From contig CM041465.1 of the NCBI GenBank assembly GCA_023213395.1, positions 91,581,741 to 91,645,740 of the forward strand: a stretch of DNA of 64,000 bases, given 5' to 3'. A program made the position numbers and the translations under genes. The notes under the pieces are model-generated. The model was not told the origin of the DNA, searched no databases, and worked only from the letters and a program-made list of their open reading frames with translations. The DNA comes from Cycas panzhihuaensis. Taxonomy: Eukaryota; Cycadophyta. Below are positions 23,095 to 34,360 of this stretch, one piece after another (position 1 is the stretch's first letter; each line of letters starts with the position of its first letter).

Positions 23095-24946
23095 TGGTAT
23101 CTTTTGAGAAGGGAATAAATAAACAAGAGACTATAAAAGTGATGGTAATAAATGACCAATCACTATTTACAAATAGGAGATGCAATGAAGTAGCCTAGCA
23201 GAAGGAAGAAGAAGTGAGAATGGTTGCTCAAAGATGAAGGGAGCAACTCAAAGAAAAGTCACCAACACTTGTGATAAATATTAACCTGATGCAGTAGGAA
23301 TATGAGAAGCACTATGATGAAAATTGGCCACTAACACTTGTGAAAAATATTAACTTGATGCAATAGGAATATAGGAAGCACTATAATTATGATTATACTA
23401 TGCATCACTTTTTACAAATAAGTAAGTGATCAATATACAAGATTGTAGGCCAATGTGGAAGATGACATCATTGGATATACATAACTTGAAACTCAAAATG
23501 TAGGATGTGTAATCAACCTAATAACCTCTAACTTGTGTCTAACATGTAGTTGATGTTATTGAAGGGATGCATAGGCTTCTAGTATAATTAAGTTAGCCTT
23601 CATCTGTGATACCCACAATTATGCTTAGTTGGTTATCAAGATGATCCCTTATTGAGGCACTATGATATGGCTAACCAAACCTCACTAATATTTCAATTTA
23701 GTCAAGTCCTAACTTGAAACCCACACCTCCTTTATGGCATGAAATTCTACTAACCAAGGTATCTCACCCTTGAAAAATATATGAATAGGTATAAAATAGC
23801 AAAAAATAATATACGTGATGTGTTTCTTTTAGGGAGAGTAAAAAGATTATTGAATTTGTATCAAACATACATATAATTGAAAATATAATACTTGCTTAGA
23901 GTGCTTCCTTGGAGTGTCTTTAGAGTGCTTTCTTGAAGTGATTTTGGAGTGTTGAAATGTAGTGATGATAAGTGAGTAAGAACACTAGATATTGCTATGA
24001 TCTAGGTGTTTTTTTACTCACTTTTACAATGGGCTTTTAAGCCTTATAAAAAGAAGGAAGAAAATTTCTTCACTTTTTTTTTAATACAAAAAAAAAAAAG
24101 TAGTCTTCACTAAAATAGCAATAACTTTCTCCCATAATAAGAAAATTGAGTGCCAATTTTTCTGCTATAAACTATACATAGATCTTCATCTTTAGGAAGT
24201 AGAATTAGGTCCAAATGAGTTCTAAAAAAATTTTTACAATCCCACAAAATTGGCAGAATATATTTTTCTAAAATTCTTATTAAAAATAACTATTGTTCAC
24301 TAAAATAGTAATAACTTTCTCATATGGCAACAAAATTATGTGCTATTTTTTGTGATAGAAACTAAACTTAGAGTCACATCTTTATCAATTAGAATCAAGT
24401 TAATTAGAGCTCTATAGAATATTTTACATACCTATGAAGTTTAATAAGAAATTTTTATTTCTACAGAAATTTTAGGTTGTTAATATCTCATTAACATATG
24501 ATACCATATGAAATTTCCATCATTTTTTTATCACCAGGATCCTAATATAGGCAAGGTGAGAGCATATAATGATGGATATTTTAAATGGCTCTAAATTCAT
24601 TTTAAAAAGTAAGTAGAACCTCCCCTTACAATCATTCCTCTAAAATCTAGAAGAATTTCGGTAGCATTTCCCCTTGATAAATGGATAAAAAGAGGGGAAA
24701 GAAAAGAAGAATGAGATAGCAGAAATGGCCACCAAAGGTTTGGAATCCTTAGGCTTGATAACTACTTATATTATGCTTCCAAACCTAAGAAAGATAAATG
24801 GAAAGCAAACAATATAAATATGCTATGATAAGAACTTGAAAATATTTTTAAATTCATTTTCACAATCTCCTTCACCACATGGATTATGGAGGAGAAATAA
24901 GTGATGGCTCCATTGTAAGTGTAAGTGAGGAATATGAAGGAAGCAA
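23095..24946 (-). other. 5' leader of copia F unit 2
   Basis: Leader homologous to that of unit 1, about 1.85 kb. The 66-bp unit next to gag occurs twice here (about 23260-23393) against three times in unit 1. No supported ORF. Confidence 0.7.
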
Positions 24947-24958
24947 GCTCTAATACCA
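24947..24958 (-). other. Primer-binding site of copia F unit 2
   Basis: Minus strand TGGTATTAGAGC, one base from the canonical TGGTATCAGAGC, two bases from the LTR edge at 24961. Confidence 0.85.
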
Positions 24959-24960
24959 CA

Positions 24961-25258
24961 CGAAATGAGTGGATCTACCCTTCATCTCCATGCACTAAAC
25001 ACAAAGGCAAACGTAGGAGCAAGAGAGACTTGAGAGACAGAGAGTATCTCTCAAAAAATGGGGAGGTAAGAATGAGCCTCCTCCATTAAACTTTTACTTT
25101 TATATTGAGAGAGGGAGCATTAGAGTTAGGTGAAATGAAATTACACATAATTTACATGAAAGTGTATTTTACTTAAGTGATCTAATTTAAAGTTCACATA
25201 AGACCCTTTTTAGAAATAATGAACTAATATAATGACCTTGTGACATTAACCCATTTCA
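24961..25258 (-). repeat. Family F LTR 3 (5' LTR of unit 2)
   Basis: 298 bp, plus-strand CGAAATGAGTGGATC (TG changed to CG) to TTAACCCATTTCA, beside the PBS at 24947-24958. Confidence 0.9.
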
Positions 25259-25557
25259 GAAAGGAGTGAATTTATCCTTTCTCTCTATACATTATACACA
25301 AAGGCAAACATAGGAGCAAGAGATACTTGAGAGAAAAAAAAAGTAGCTCTCACAAAATGGGGAGATAAAAATGAACCTCCTCCATTGAGATTTTACTTTT
25401 ATATTGAGAGATGGAGCATTAGAGTTAGGTAAAATGAAATTACACATAATGTATATGAAAGCGTATTTCACTTAAGTGATCTAATTTAAAGTTCACTTAA
25501 GATCCTTTTTAGAAATAATCAACTAATATAATAACCTTATGATATTAACCTATTTCA
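25259..25557 (-). repeat. Family F LTR 4, directly abutting LTR 3
   Basis: A second LTR copy, GAAAGGAGTGAATTT to TTAACCTATTTCA, joined head-to-tail to LTR 3 with no internal sequence and with the initial T missing. Its outer edge is the junction with gypsy A. Confidence 0.85.
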
Positions 25558-27437
25558 ACTCATAAGCCTTATGCCTCTTGAACTATTCTTTTATCTTGTT
25601 AAGCCATTTTTGGCATAGTGGATGGAGATGAGAAACCCTCTAACCCATCGATGGCTACTTTCTTTAATGAAGAAGTACCCTGTGAAGGGGAATATCCTCC
25701 TCTTCCTTAACCAAACTTGGTGTGCTTTGCCCTTATAAGCATTGGGAGTTATAGTTACCTCATCATCCTAAGTGACCCCTAGTCTAGAGATGAGGGATAC
25801 AAACCATCTCAGTGCCAGGTGGTTTTTCTTACCACGACCTCATGAGAGGCATCTTATGTGGATATCCCTCCTACCTTTAGTTCAAACCCATATAGTTTAG
25901 TCCCTTACTAATTACATTATGATACAAATGAGAGCGCATAAGCATGCTCTCCCCAACCTCCTCTACATTAAAAATGTCCTTTCTTATAAGCTTGGATCGC
26001 TTACCATACATCCTAGTTGCTAACCAACATACACCCAAATTGACCCAATAAAAACCCACCAACACTTATCCTTGATAGGTATAGCTCTCCTCCCCTTATT
26101 CAAGCTACTTTCAAGGAAAGTGTTATATGGTATATTACTAATGAGTCATATATATTAATGTCTAGACCCTCCTTGATCATACCCCTTTTACCTTAAACTA
26201 TTAACATGATTTAATGCATAGGGAACTAATTAGCTCTTATGAACCTAATCTAAGGGACAAATTAGGCCCTTCTTAGATATAACTCCAATGAGAACTTTGA
26301 GTATATCTTCTCTCGTGATGAGTTGATTGTATATGATCTCAATCCATAGAGGACTTCCTCTCCTCCGATGAAGAACTAGCCTATTATATAGCTCCACTTA
26401 AACTCTTCTAAAGAATCCCCTTGTTACATGGAATGGGTAATGGATTGATATGAGTTCTTGCTAGAATCATACATGCTTCTACCTTCCATAAGAAAAACTA
26501 TTCACAGAATAGATTACTTTGGGAATGATTAGGCCCTTCTCAAGCAACTAGTAGCATCATCACCTGACCTACCTTCTAGCCACCATAAGTCAGGGTTTTG
26601 GAAATGCCTTACCATTGGATCTCCCCTGGTGAATCTCAACTCCACTAGCATTATCCTAGATCATCTAATTGACTAAGCCCCTCCTTATTTTGAGGAGGGG
26701 AACATCCTATGTACCAAGGTAATAAGGGATATTATCCTTTCCCTAAACAAAGTTATCAAGATTAGCATTGAATATTCTAGGTAAGAGGTCAAGAGGTATT
26801 CAAAACTCTTCCAAGAGTTCTAAGATGTATTCACATAGGATAACACTAACATAAAGGGGATTGACCCTAATATTGTCACCTATAATTTAATAACTATTCT
26901 AGGAGCTAGGCTTATCTTGCAAAAATAAATGCCTCCCCATCCTAAATTATCAATTATCATAAAAATGGAAGTCAAAAAGTTGCATAATGTTGGCCTTATC
27001 ACCTTAATATATTATCCAAATTAACTTTCTAACATCATGTCAGTAGATAAAAAGAATAAGATAATACATATTTACATGGACTTTAGGGACATAAACAATG
27101 CATACCCTAAAGATAATTTCCCCTCCTATTCATTGACTAAATCATTGATAGGACTACCAAGTTTGAAGCTATGTCCTTAATAGATGGATTCTTAGGATAT
27201 AATCAAATATAAATTTCATCTAAGTACCTATACATGACAACATTTACTACTCCTTGGGGAACATTTGCTTACAAAGTAATGCCTTTTGGCCTCAGGTGCA
27301 TAAAATATCATGTTAGCATCAACCCACTCAAATGTGTATTCATCATCACTTATGGAGCTTTAAGGTATCATAGGATCCATGAACCTCAATCTAGTTGTTG
27401 TAAAGACTTTCTATTCATGCACATGTATATATAAATA
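25558..27437 (+). pseudogene. Tat-like gypsy A, second half: linker and reverse transcriptase remnant
   Basis: Continuation of 9112-10518. Early part (25560-25790) matches 59975-60210 of the sister copy (for example TATAGTTACCTCA against TATAGTTACTTAG). RT is recognisable at 26950-27440: KMEVKKLHNVGLI, YMDFRDINNAYPKDNFP and TTPWGTFAYKVMPFGL, the usual Ty3/gypsy RT blocks. After MPFGLRC the reading jumps to INPLKCVF (27325), which in intact RTs lies well downstream of the YxDD box. The catalytic YxDD segment is therefore deleted. Many stops. Confidence 0.85.
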
Positions 27438-29281
27438 TATAATTTTTTTTTAAATAAGAGAAAGAACAAAGTAAAGAATCAAGGAATGTAGCATAAGTAA
27501 CTTCAAAAATCCTCCACTTAAATAATATATTTTATGCCCTAAAATAGCAATCCCCCTTTATCAAGACCAATCTTTCCCAAATTTTCCCTTTAAACTAGCA
27601 TAAGAGAGGAAGAAATTGAGAAGAAGAAGCTCAATAATAGTAAGAAATGGAGACGGTAGGACTGAAATCTCTTAAGAAACTTAGAAAGCTAATAAGAATG
27701 GGAAGAAGTAGTTATATTTTAAGGTGAAGAGGAAGATATCTCTTCAAAATAGTCTCCTTCCTTGCCTCACAAAGGGATAACCTTTTACACAAGGATTCCT
27801 AAGGAAAAAGCATAGGTGAAATAGTTTCAAAATTCACATAAGGGAGAGAGCAACAACTAGTCATTAAAAATCATCAAGAAAGCACTAAAAACCAAAGAGG
27901 AAAATGGTAGAAAAGATATTACTAAAGTAATAGAGCCTAAGATAAATAGTTGTAACAAATAAAATACCTTAACAAATATCAATAATTCAACTTTCAATAG
28001 CATAGAAGTAGCATTTAGAGCTCCCAATATCTTTTCTCTTGACTCTCCTCTTATTTCTTCCAAAGATAGAGCCCAAAAATCTCTTAAAGTTCAAATCACA
28101 CCATTAAAATCCAGACAATCCATCACCTTTGAGTTCCCTAAAGTGTTTTGGAGGGTTTTAGGTATGAATAGGAGTAGGTTTGTACTAAATCTGAGTAACG
28201 ACATGTAAAATTGGTGCATTAAAAAAAATGCATGCATGACCATCAAAAATAAGATTGATCACATTTTATTACCAACCAAAAATGTGATTTCCTTAATAAA
28301 ATGTAATCGATCACATTTTTAGTATAACTAAAAATGTGATGAAATATAAAGTAAAAATTTTATCATTAAATTTCTAAAGTTAACTTTTATCAAGAAACTT
28401 TGAATCAAAATGACCTCATCAATAGAAAAGAGTAACCTAGAAGGGGTGAAAACTTAAGCATAGGCCCAAAAATCATAAAAATTAATAACTTGAATAGAAA
28501 AATCAAGAGAAAAATGGCTAAAACAAAGAGAGATCTCAAAAGGGAAGAGTGAGTCAAAAGGGGCCAAACGGGGGGATTATATTACTATAGTTTTCATTCA
28601 TCAACAAATAGAGGACATAGTAGTACAATCATCATCATCCAACATAAATCATTCATAAGATCGATACCACATTTCACCAAAACTACACATGATCCAATAC
28701 AACATAAAATAACCTCTAAATTAATTAGATTAAATGTGAATTAGGCAAGATACTTGTCAATGAAATATATGAAGATCGATTAAAGGCTGATTTTTGGTGA
28801 AACATTTGTCCCCTTGGCACCTAAGGCTCCTACTTCCAAGAAGGGGTGGGATGGTGAAAGGTGACAATAATTTATAATGAAGGTCTTCTGAAAAAGTAAA
28901 GGGATTGAATGATATATGTAGATGATAGAAAACTAATCTAAGCAAGGTACCAAATTTGAACTAAAAGTAAACCTTGACCTTACTTAAATGTTAAGCTAGA
29001 AGTATGTCCAAAATGCCTATCAAATAAGGCTTGTGATCATTTTCACTTGAAAGTATTACCAGTGGCACCTATAAACTAGATGGGGCTTACATTTACTTGA
29101 TTGAAAGTAGAACTAAGAATGCATATAAGGAATATAGGGCCTATAACCTAATGAATAGGAAATATCATTAAGAATGCCCATAAATTATATGGGGCTTAGT
29201 AACTTAGATGGTCATAGTTTATCTCTTATTAACCAGATCTCAGAGGAAAGCCCTTTCATCAAAGAATGAAGGACAGACTCT
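27438..29281. other. Unassigned repeat-derived stretch
   Basis: No gene recognised. AT-rich. Includes the G-rich AAACGGGGGGA at about 28567 that could be a polypurine tract on the plus strand, but no LTR start was confirmed next to it. Short ORFs here (for example 27857-28063 minus) are hydrophobic and unsupported. Confidence 0.4.
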
Positions 29282-29646
29282 CATAGATTTTAGGCTCATT
29301 AATAGGTGAATTTTTAGAGCCTAAGACTACCATAGTTTAAGCTCATTAGTAGGTAACGTTTTAGAGCTTGATTATCATAATTTAGGCTCATCAATAATCA
29401 AATTTTAGAGCATAATACTATCATAGTTTAAGCTCTTTAACAAGTGAATTCTTGGAGTATACCATCATAGTTTTCATCCATTAATGGGTAAAAGGTCTCA
29501 GAGTAGACCATCATAGTTATAACTCATTAATAAGTAAAAGTCTCAGAGCATACCATCATAGTTTTAGCTCATTAATGGGTAAAAGGTCTCAGAGCATACT
29601 ATCATAGTTTTAGCTTATTAACAGGTAAAATGTCTTAGAGCATATG
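29282..29646. repeat. 45-bp tandem repeat array
   Basis: About eight degenerate units of 43-47 bp of the form CATAGTTTTAGCTCATTAAT, then GGGTAAAAGGTCTCAGAGCA, then TACCAT. Similar diverged units recur at 44362-44510, beyond the inserted element E. Confidence 0.85.
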
Positions 29647-29759
29647 GTAGTTTATACTTATTCCAAAGCAAGATACCCCTAGTGTAGGGTAAAATCTATC
29701 CAAGATAGTTATCTAGGATAAAAGAAACTAGAGAGTGAGTTTCAATGTTAAGGGGTTAT

Positions 29760-30110
29760 AGGATAAACTAGATGATAATAAAAAGAATAAAGGAGATCAA
29801 GAATGAAGCTTAATGGTAAAGGATAAGGAGCTATAGAGAGTGGATCTAGTAAATGCCAACTAACTGATAGATAATAACCTAAGAATCGGAATAGATAATA
29901 ATAGGACCATCATGGAAGTGGGAAATCTCTAACTAAGCTCTTATAATAGCAGAATACTCAACTTCATTATTAGTTGCCCTAGATAAAAATAAATTGGTGG
30001 AGGAGAGGAGGTTCCCTAACTGATCATATATCACCCATACAATATAAGATGGTCTTGGGTTACCTCTACTACCTTCGTTGGTGAATAAACTCAATGCCAT
30101 GGAAAAGATA
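29760..30110 (-). pseudogene. Archaeal-type RNase H (aRNH) remnant
   Basis: Minus-strand frame reads FTNEGSRGNPRPSYIVWVIY (about 30020-30080), then ATNNEVEYSAII (about 29945-29980), then PIIIYSDS and VIIYQLVG (about 29860-29910). This is the ribonuclease HI signature, DGASRGNPGPAG-like, then TNNEAEY, then SDSQLV. It matches the second (archaeal-type) RNase H of Tat/Ogre gypsy elements better than a host gene, given the surroundings. The first catalytic Asp appears as Asn. RT and INT were not found next to it. Confidence 0.75.
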
Positions 30111-30337
30111 GGAACTAAATTTAGAGACAGAGTGATTGATAAAAGAAAGTCACGAGAATCAATCAGTGAGGAGTTAGTATAGAATAATGGAAAAATTATT
30201 TCAAATGCAAGGAATAAAGGATAATATCATAACTGGGATAACAATCCAATAACCAAAGAGATGTCAAATAGGATTTTATTACAACTAAGGCCATGGTAGA
30301 CCCAAGTAGCTAGATCTAAAAATCTTGAATGACCCAC

Positions 30338-30699
30338 TGTGTGCTATTTCATCTAATCTCATATAGAAACAAACACAAAGACAACAAAGTTACAACAGTT
30401 TGTTACAATTTAGAGACATGATGTTATGAGAATAAGAACCATCATCATTCCATTACGATGGGTTGCTCTAGTTCTTTAACAACCAAAGACAACCTAGAAT
30501 AGTACACACTTGAGTCAAAATTAATACAACAAACATAGAATATAGATGACTATATTACGTGCGACAACAGGCAAATATTATAATTCAAAAAAGCACACCC
30601 AATGTCTCTTTAATATTGTATTTATATTTTCTTATGACTTGAGTTAGTTGCAACTGTTCTAATATATAAAATGGGTTGCAACTAATACAGTTGTATATA
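30338..30699 (-). repeat. Element E 3' LTR
   Basis: 362 bp, TGTGTGCTATTTC to GTTGTATATA (terminal CA changed to TA). Next to it is the PPT, minus sense ATGAAGGGAGAGA (30700-30712). Confidence 0.9.
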
Positions 30700-30739
30700 T
30701 CTCTCCCTTCATAAAACTTACAGGTGTTCTCACTTGTAA

Positions 30740-31361
30740 GCACCAAATTTTTTTTTTTAAATGAGAATAAAATTTAAAATAATACATGATAGGTTAATTT
30801 TCTTGTTCTCTTCTAATCTTCTCCATTCCTATGTGAATCTGTTGTAGATCAAACCTGTAGATAATACACAGTGGATTTATACCTTACTTTTTGTAGTGGT
30901 CATAGAGGATAACCATATTGTGTAATACCTCTAATTAAGCCATTGTTGGCTTCTCCCTAAATGTAATTGTTCAATTTCCACTTCTAACTCACATTTCCTT
31001 ATCTCCACTGATAACAGATCCTATCGTAAGGATTTGATCATAGACTAGAAGTGATTAGTATATTTGACATCTTCCTGTGTCTACATTATCCAGGCTCCTA
31101 GTTTACGGATCACCTTCTCCAATCCTGGTGGAATCTGTTCATCAAACAAGGCATTGAAAGCTGGTACCAAATACTCCACATGGGAAGTATCTCCCACCTA
31201 ATTCATAATGAACTTGATCAAGAAGTCCAATTTTGCCTCACAAGTAGCTAACTTGTCTTTTACTTTTTGAATTCCCTAAAAATCTGATGGAGGTCTCTTA
31301 TTCTAAACTTCTAACTCAGTTACCAGATGTTGAATAACTTTGGCCAAAAATGAAATCTTTT
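30740..31361 (-). pseudogene. Element E extra ORF, C-terminal part (beyond nested element)
   Basis: Minus-strand frame with segments KISFLAKVIQHLVTELEVQN, KVKDKLATCEAKLDFLIKFI and SVEIRKCELEVEIEQLHLG. It looks hydrophilic and likely coiled-coil, interrupted by stops that mostly sit where CAA/CAG would read through. It is the continuation of 34361-35731 after removal of the inserted element. No known family recognised. Confidence 0.55.
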
Positions 31362-31584
31362 TGTTGGAAAATAGAACCTACAATAAGATGTTGACAAACA
31401 AAATAGAACACCTCCACTGGATCAAACGGTACCCTTAAGGTACCTCAAATTGTATTAACAAAACATCCTTACAACAACATTACAATATGATACACAAAAT
31501 TGTGTATTTATAATATAAGCCATGGTGGAAGAGTAGGGCCCACTTGCATGTGGGATAAATTAAATGTACATTAATATTCTAACA
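31362..31584 (-). repeat. TR-GAG element 3' LTR
   Basis: 223 bp, begins TGTTGGAAAATAGAACC and ends ATATTCTAACA on the plus strand. PPT adjoins at 31585. Confidence 0.92.
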
Positions 31585-31607
31585 CTCCCCCTTAATGTAC
31601 ATTTGGG

Positions 31608-32705
31608 TCATTTGTATTTGCAACGCTTTGTCCTTGGAAATGTTTTGAGAATGATGTCTTCAACCTGATTCTTGTCTTCAATCTTATAGTGATGTCTTTG
31701 CTGCAGAATGATATCTTCATCTTGATTTTCATCTTCAATTCTGTACTAATGCTTTTGTAAGATGATATCCTTAGCTTGATTTCCATCTTCAATCTTGTAG
31801 TGATGATGTTGATGTAGCAACTCTAGTAAGTGCAAATCATGATTCTTCATTGTGCCTAGTCTAGTCTTATTATGATGTAGATCCTATAAATAACCATCTT
31901 CAATCACAACTTGCCTATCATCATTATCTTGTATAAACTCTTGAACACTATGTACAACAGTGATTTCTTCAACCTTGGGAGTGGAGTCTTGATCAACTTG
32001 CATACTCTTTGAACTTGAAACAATGCTCAAAGAAGAAATATCATTCAAACTTGAATCAATACTTAAAGTAGGAATATCATCAATATAATACTCGTCCTTT
32101 ATAGAACCATCAGATTCATATTCAATCTCCCTTGAAATCAATTCATCACTTTCAATGTCTTCATCTATAATCTCATCAATGCATTCAACAGTAGAAGTTT
32201 CGTCATTACTCAAACATTCTTCATCTTGACATGTTGTCTCATCAGTATTGATGATACTTTCTTCATTCATTGTACCTGTACTATAACTAGCCTTAATTAC
32301 TTTTTCAATCATTCATTGTGTTTCTTCAGGAGTTTGTTCAAATACTTCCCATAGAAAATCCCAAGCTTCTTTAGCATTACTTGCATGTAGAATCATAGGA
32401 ATAATAAAATGAAATTTGAAAGGAAGATCAACATCATTAAATGCAGCACGAATCATAATGAATGCTTTTCTGTCTTTCTTCTCAAGCATTTCCTTTTCTT
32501 CTTCATCATTAGGGATATCATATTCATCAGTAACAATCTTCCACAAACCTCTAGCTGTGAATAGACATCTCATTTTAATTGTCCAAAAGAAGTAGTCTTC
32601 ACCATTGCACTTAAGTATTAGAAGAAATGAATCCTTTAAGTAATATTCATTTGTTTTAGGAATATACATAACCACATCATTCTCTTCCATGATTATAAAT
32701 GCCAT
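31608..32705 (-). pseudogene. Copia-type Gag (DUF4219/UBN2-like) with repetitive acidic tail
   Basis: One reading frame of 366 codons from MAFIIMEENDVVMYIP (Met at 32705) to a TGA at 31608-31610, 11 bp before the PPT. It has only three in-frame stops: TGA at 32313-32315, TAG at 31884-31886 and a TAG near 31745. The N-terminal third has GEDYFFWTIKMRCLFTARGL and AKEAWDFLWEVFEQTPEETQ, the DUF4219 plus UBN2 pattern of plant copia Gag. The middle is acidic (NTDETTCQDEECLSNDETST). The tail (31640-31810) repeats a 17-18 residue unit three times (YKIEDGNQAKDIILQ, YRIEDENQDEDIILQ, YKIEDKNQVEDIILK). No CCHC knuckle was seen. An alternative start is Met at 32744. Confidence 0.8.
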
Positions 32706-34125
32706 CTCTAAACAATGTGTCCCTTTTTCAATCAACAAACTCACTTAACATTGGTAACTTGCTCATTAATCATACTCACCAAATTCTCTCATATCCCATA
32801 TCTTTCACATCATTGGCTTTATCCTCACATTATTGCCTTTCATATATCACCAACCAGTCAAGTAGATTTCAAATACTCACTTCATCAAATCAATGCCTCA
32901 TAAATCTCACAATGATCATACATGTCATATGTCACTACCAAGACACACGCTTCACTTAATTATCCAAAACATACAACTCATGCCATTAAACTATTTAATA
33001 ATTTTTCTTCCTTGCAACTCAGGTATCTTTAACAAGAAACTCATCCTTCTTTGCCCATTCAATCAACTAGAACACATCATCAAACATCCCTAATCTCATC
33101 CTCAAAACATGCCCAATAATTGCCCAATCTTGTCATGTTAACCTCACATGCAACAAGCATCTCATCACCTCATATCACTATCTTTCTTGCCCTCGAATTG
33201 GTCTTATCATGCCCATAAAGTCCCTTCACATAAATCACATTCCAAGGAGCACTAAATCACCATATGACACCTAACTCATTAATGCAAACACATCCACTGT
33301 TGCTTCATTACCATACTATGTCATCATCACAATGGCTCTCTCATATGAATACATGTAAGAAGGCACTTAATTTTTCATTAAACAATCACCATCATGCACT
33401 TCAAATCACCAATAGAGTGCCAAATACATTAACATCAACATAATTTAATGTCATATCATATTGCAATAATACTCTCCCAAGCACAACATATGTAAGAGAG
33501 CCTCAAACAATCACCTCATTACCATTGCCTCATTCATGTCACCATATCAATATGAAACCCTTAAATTCTTAAAAACTTATGTTTGAAAAATGTATAGCTC
33601 AAAAATATATAAAATATAGATGGAAATGATGTCCTTTGAAATACAATTCCAACGGTTTAGATGAAATTGAATTCTAATATCCAGATCAAAAGTTATGCTC
33701 CTTTTAAGATTTTCATAATTAGGGTTTCTAGGGGCTATAATAATACCTTCTAATAAACTACTAATAAATTTTTAATCTAAACTCTGATGAACCTCAAACC
33801 ACTTCCATTAAAAATAAAATTTAGAAATGCACAGAATTAAAAAAAAAATTGAGGTCATTTGGATACCTGTAGCCAAAGTTATGGCTCTTTGAAGTTGAGG
33901 TTACAGATCTGTCCCAAAAATACAGCGACGGAAAAAATACAGGCCAAAATTAATTCTGCTATAATTTTCACACTTTCACCCTAAAATCTATAGTGCGACC
34001 ACTCAAATTTTATAGAACGAGCTATTTCGTCTCAATTTCGCCATTACTTTTTAGAAATTTCAACGTTATGGCACCCCCCAAATCACTGCTCTAATACCGA
34101 ACAAAAATACCTCTCTCAATCTGGG
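32706..34125 (-). other. 5' leader of the TR-GAG element
   Basis: 1.4 kb non-coding between PBS and gag. Plus-strand ORFs across it (32699-33093) are unsupported. A second PBS-like string, CGGTATTAGAGC on the minus strand (34088-34099), lies about 40 bp inside the true PBS. Confidence 0.7.
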
Positions 34126-34138
34126 CACTCTGATACCA

Positions 34139-34360
34139 TGTTGGAAATAGAACCTATAATAAGATATTGACAAACAAAATAGAACACCTCCACAGGATCA
34201 AATGGTACCCTTAAGGTACCTCAAATTGTATTAACAAAACATCCTTACAATAACATTACAATATGATACACAAAATTGTGTATTTATAATATAAGTCATG
34301 ATGGAAGAGTAGGACCCACTTGCATGTGGGATAAATCAAATGTACATTAATATTTTAACA
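34139..34360 (-). repeat. TR-GAG element 5' LTR
   Basis: 222 bp, TGTTGGAAATAGAACC to ATATTTTAACA. The PBS adjoins on the low side, and the target duplicate CTTTT follows at 34361. Confidence 0.92.

Larger units (their letters stand above)
10519..25557 (-). mobile_element. Tandem array of two family-F copia elements sharing a central LTR
   Basis: Minus-strand order LTR (10519-10815), internal 1, LTR (17853-18156), internal 2, LTR (24961-25258), LTR (25259-25557). Both internals run PBS, leader, gag, PR, INT, RT, RNase H, PPT. The central LTR has a PPT on one side and a PBS on the other, so it serves both units. The array splits gypsy A. Flanks GATCA (10514-10518) and ACTCA (25558-25562) agree in three of five bases, a decayed target duplication at best. 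LTR start TGAAACAGGTTAATGT (minus sense) is close to family B TGAAAGAGGTTAATGT, so F and B are sister subfamilies. Confidence 0.9.
31362..34360 (-). mobile_element. Complete gag-only non-autonomous LTR element (TR-GAG type)
   Basis: LTRs 31362-31584 (223 bp) and 34139-34360 (222 bp), both TGTTGGAAA to TAACA. Perfect target duplication CTTTT (31357-31361 and 34361-34365). PBS on the minus strand TGGTATCAGAGTG (34126-34138) and PPT ATTAAGGGGGAG (31585-31596). The 2.55-kb interior holds a 1.4-kb leader and a single gag-like ORF and has no room for pol. Elements of this build have been described in plants as TR-GAG. It is nested in element E, so it is younger than E. Confidence 0.95.
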
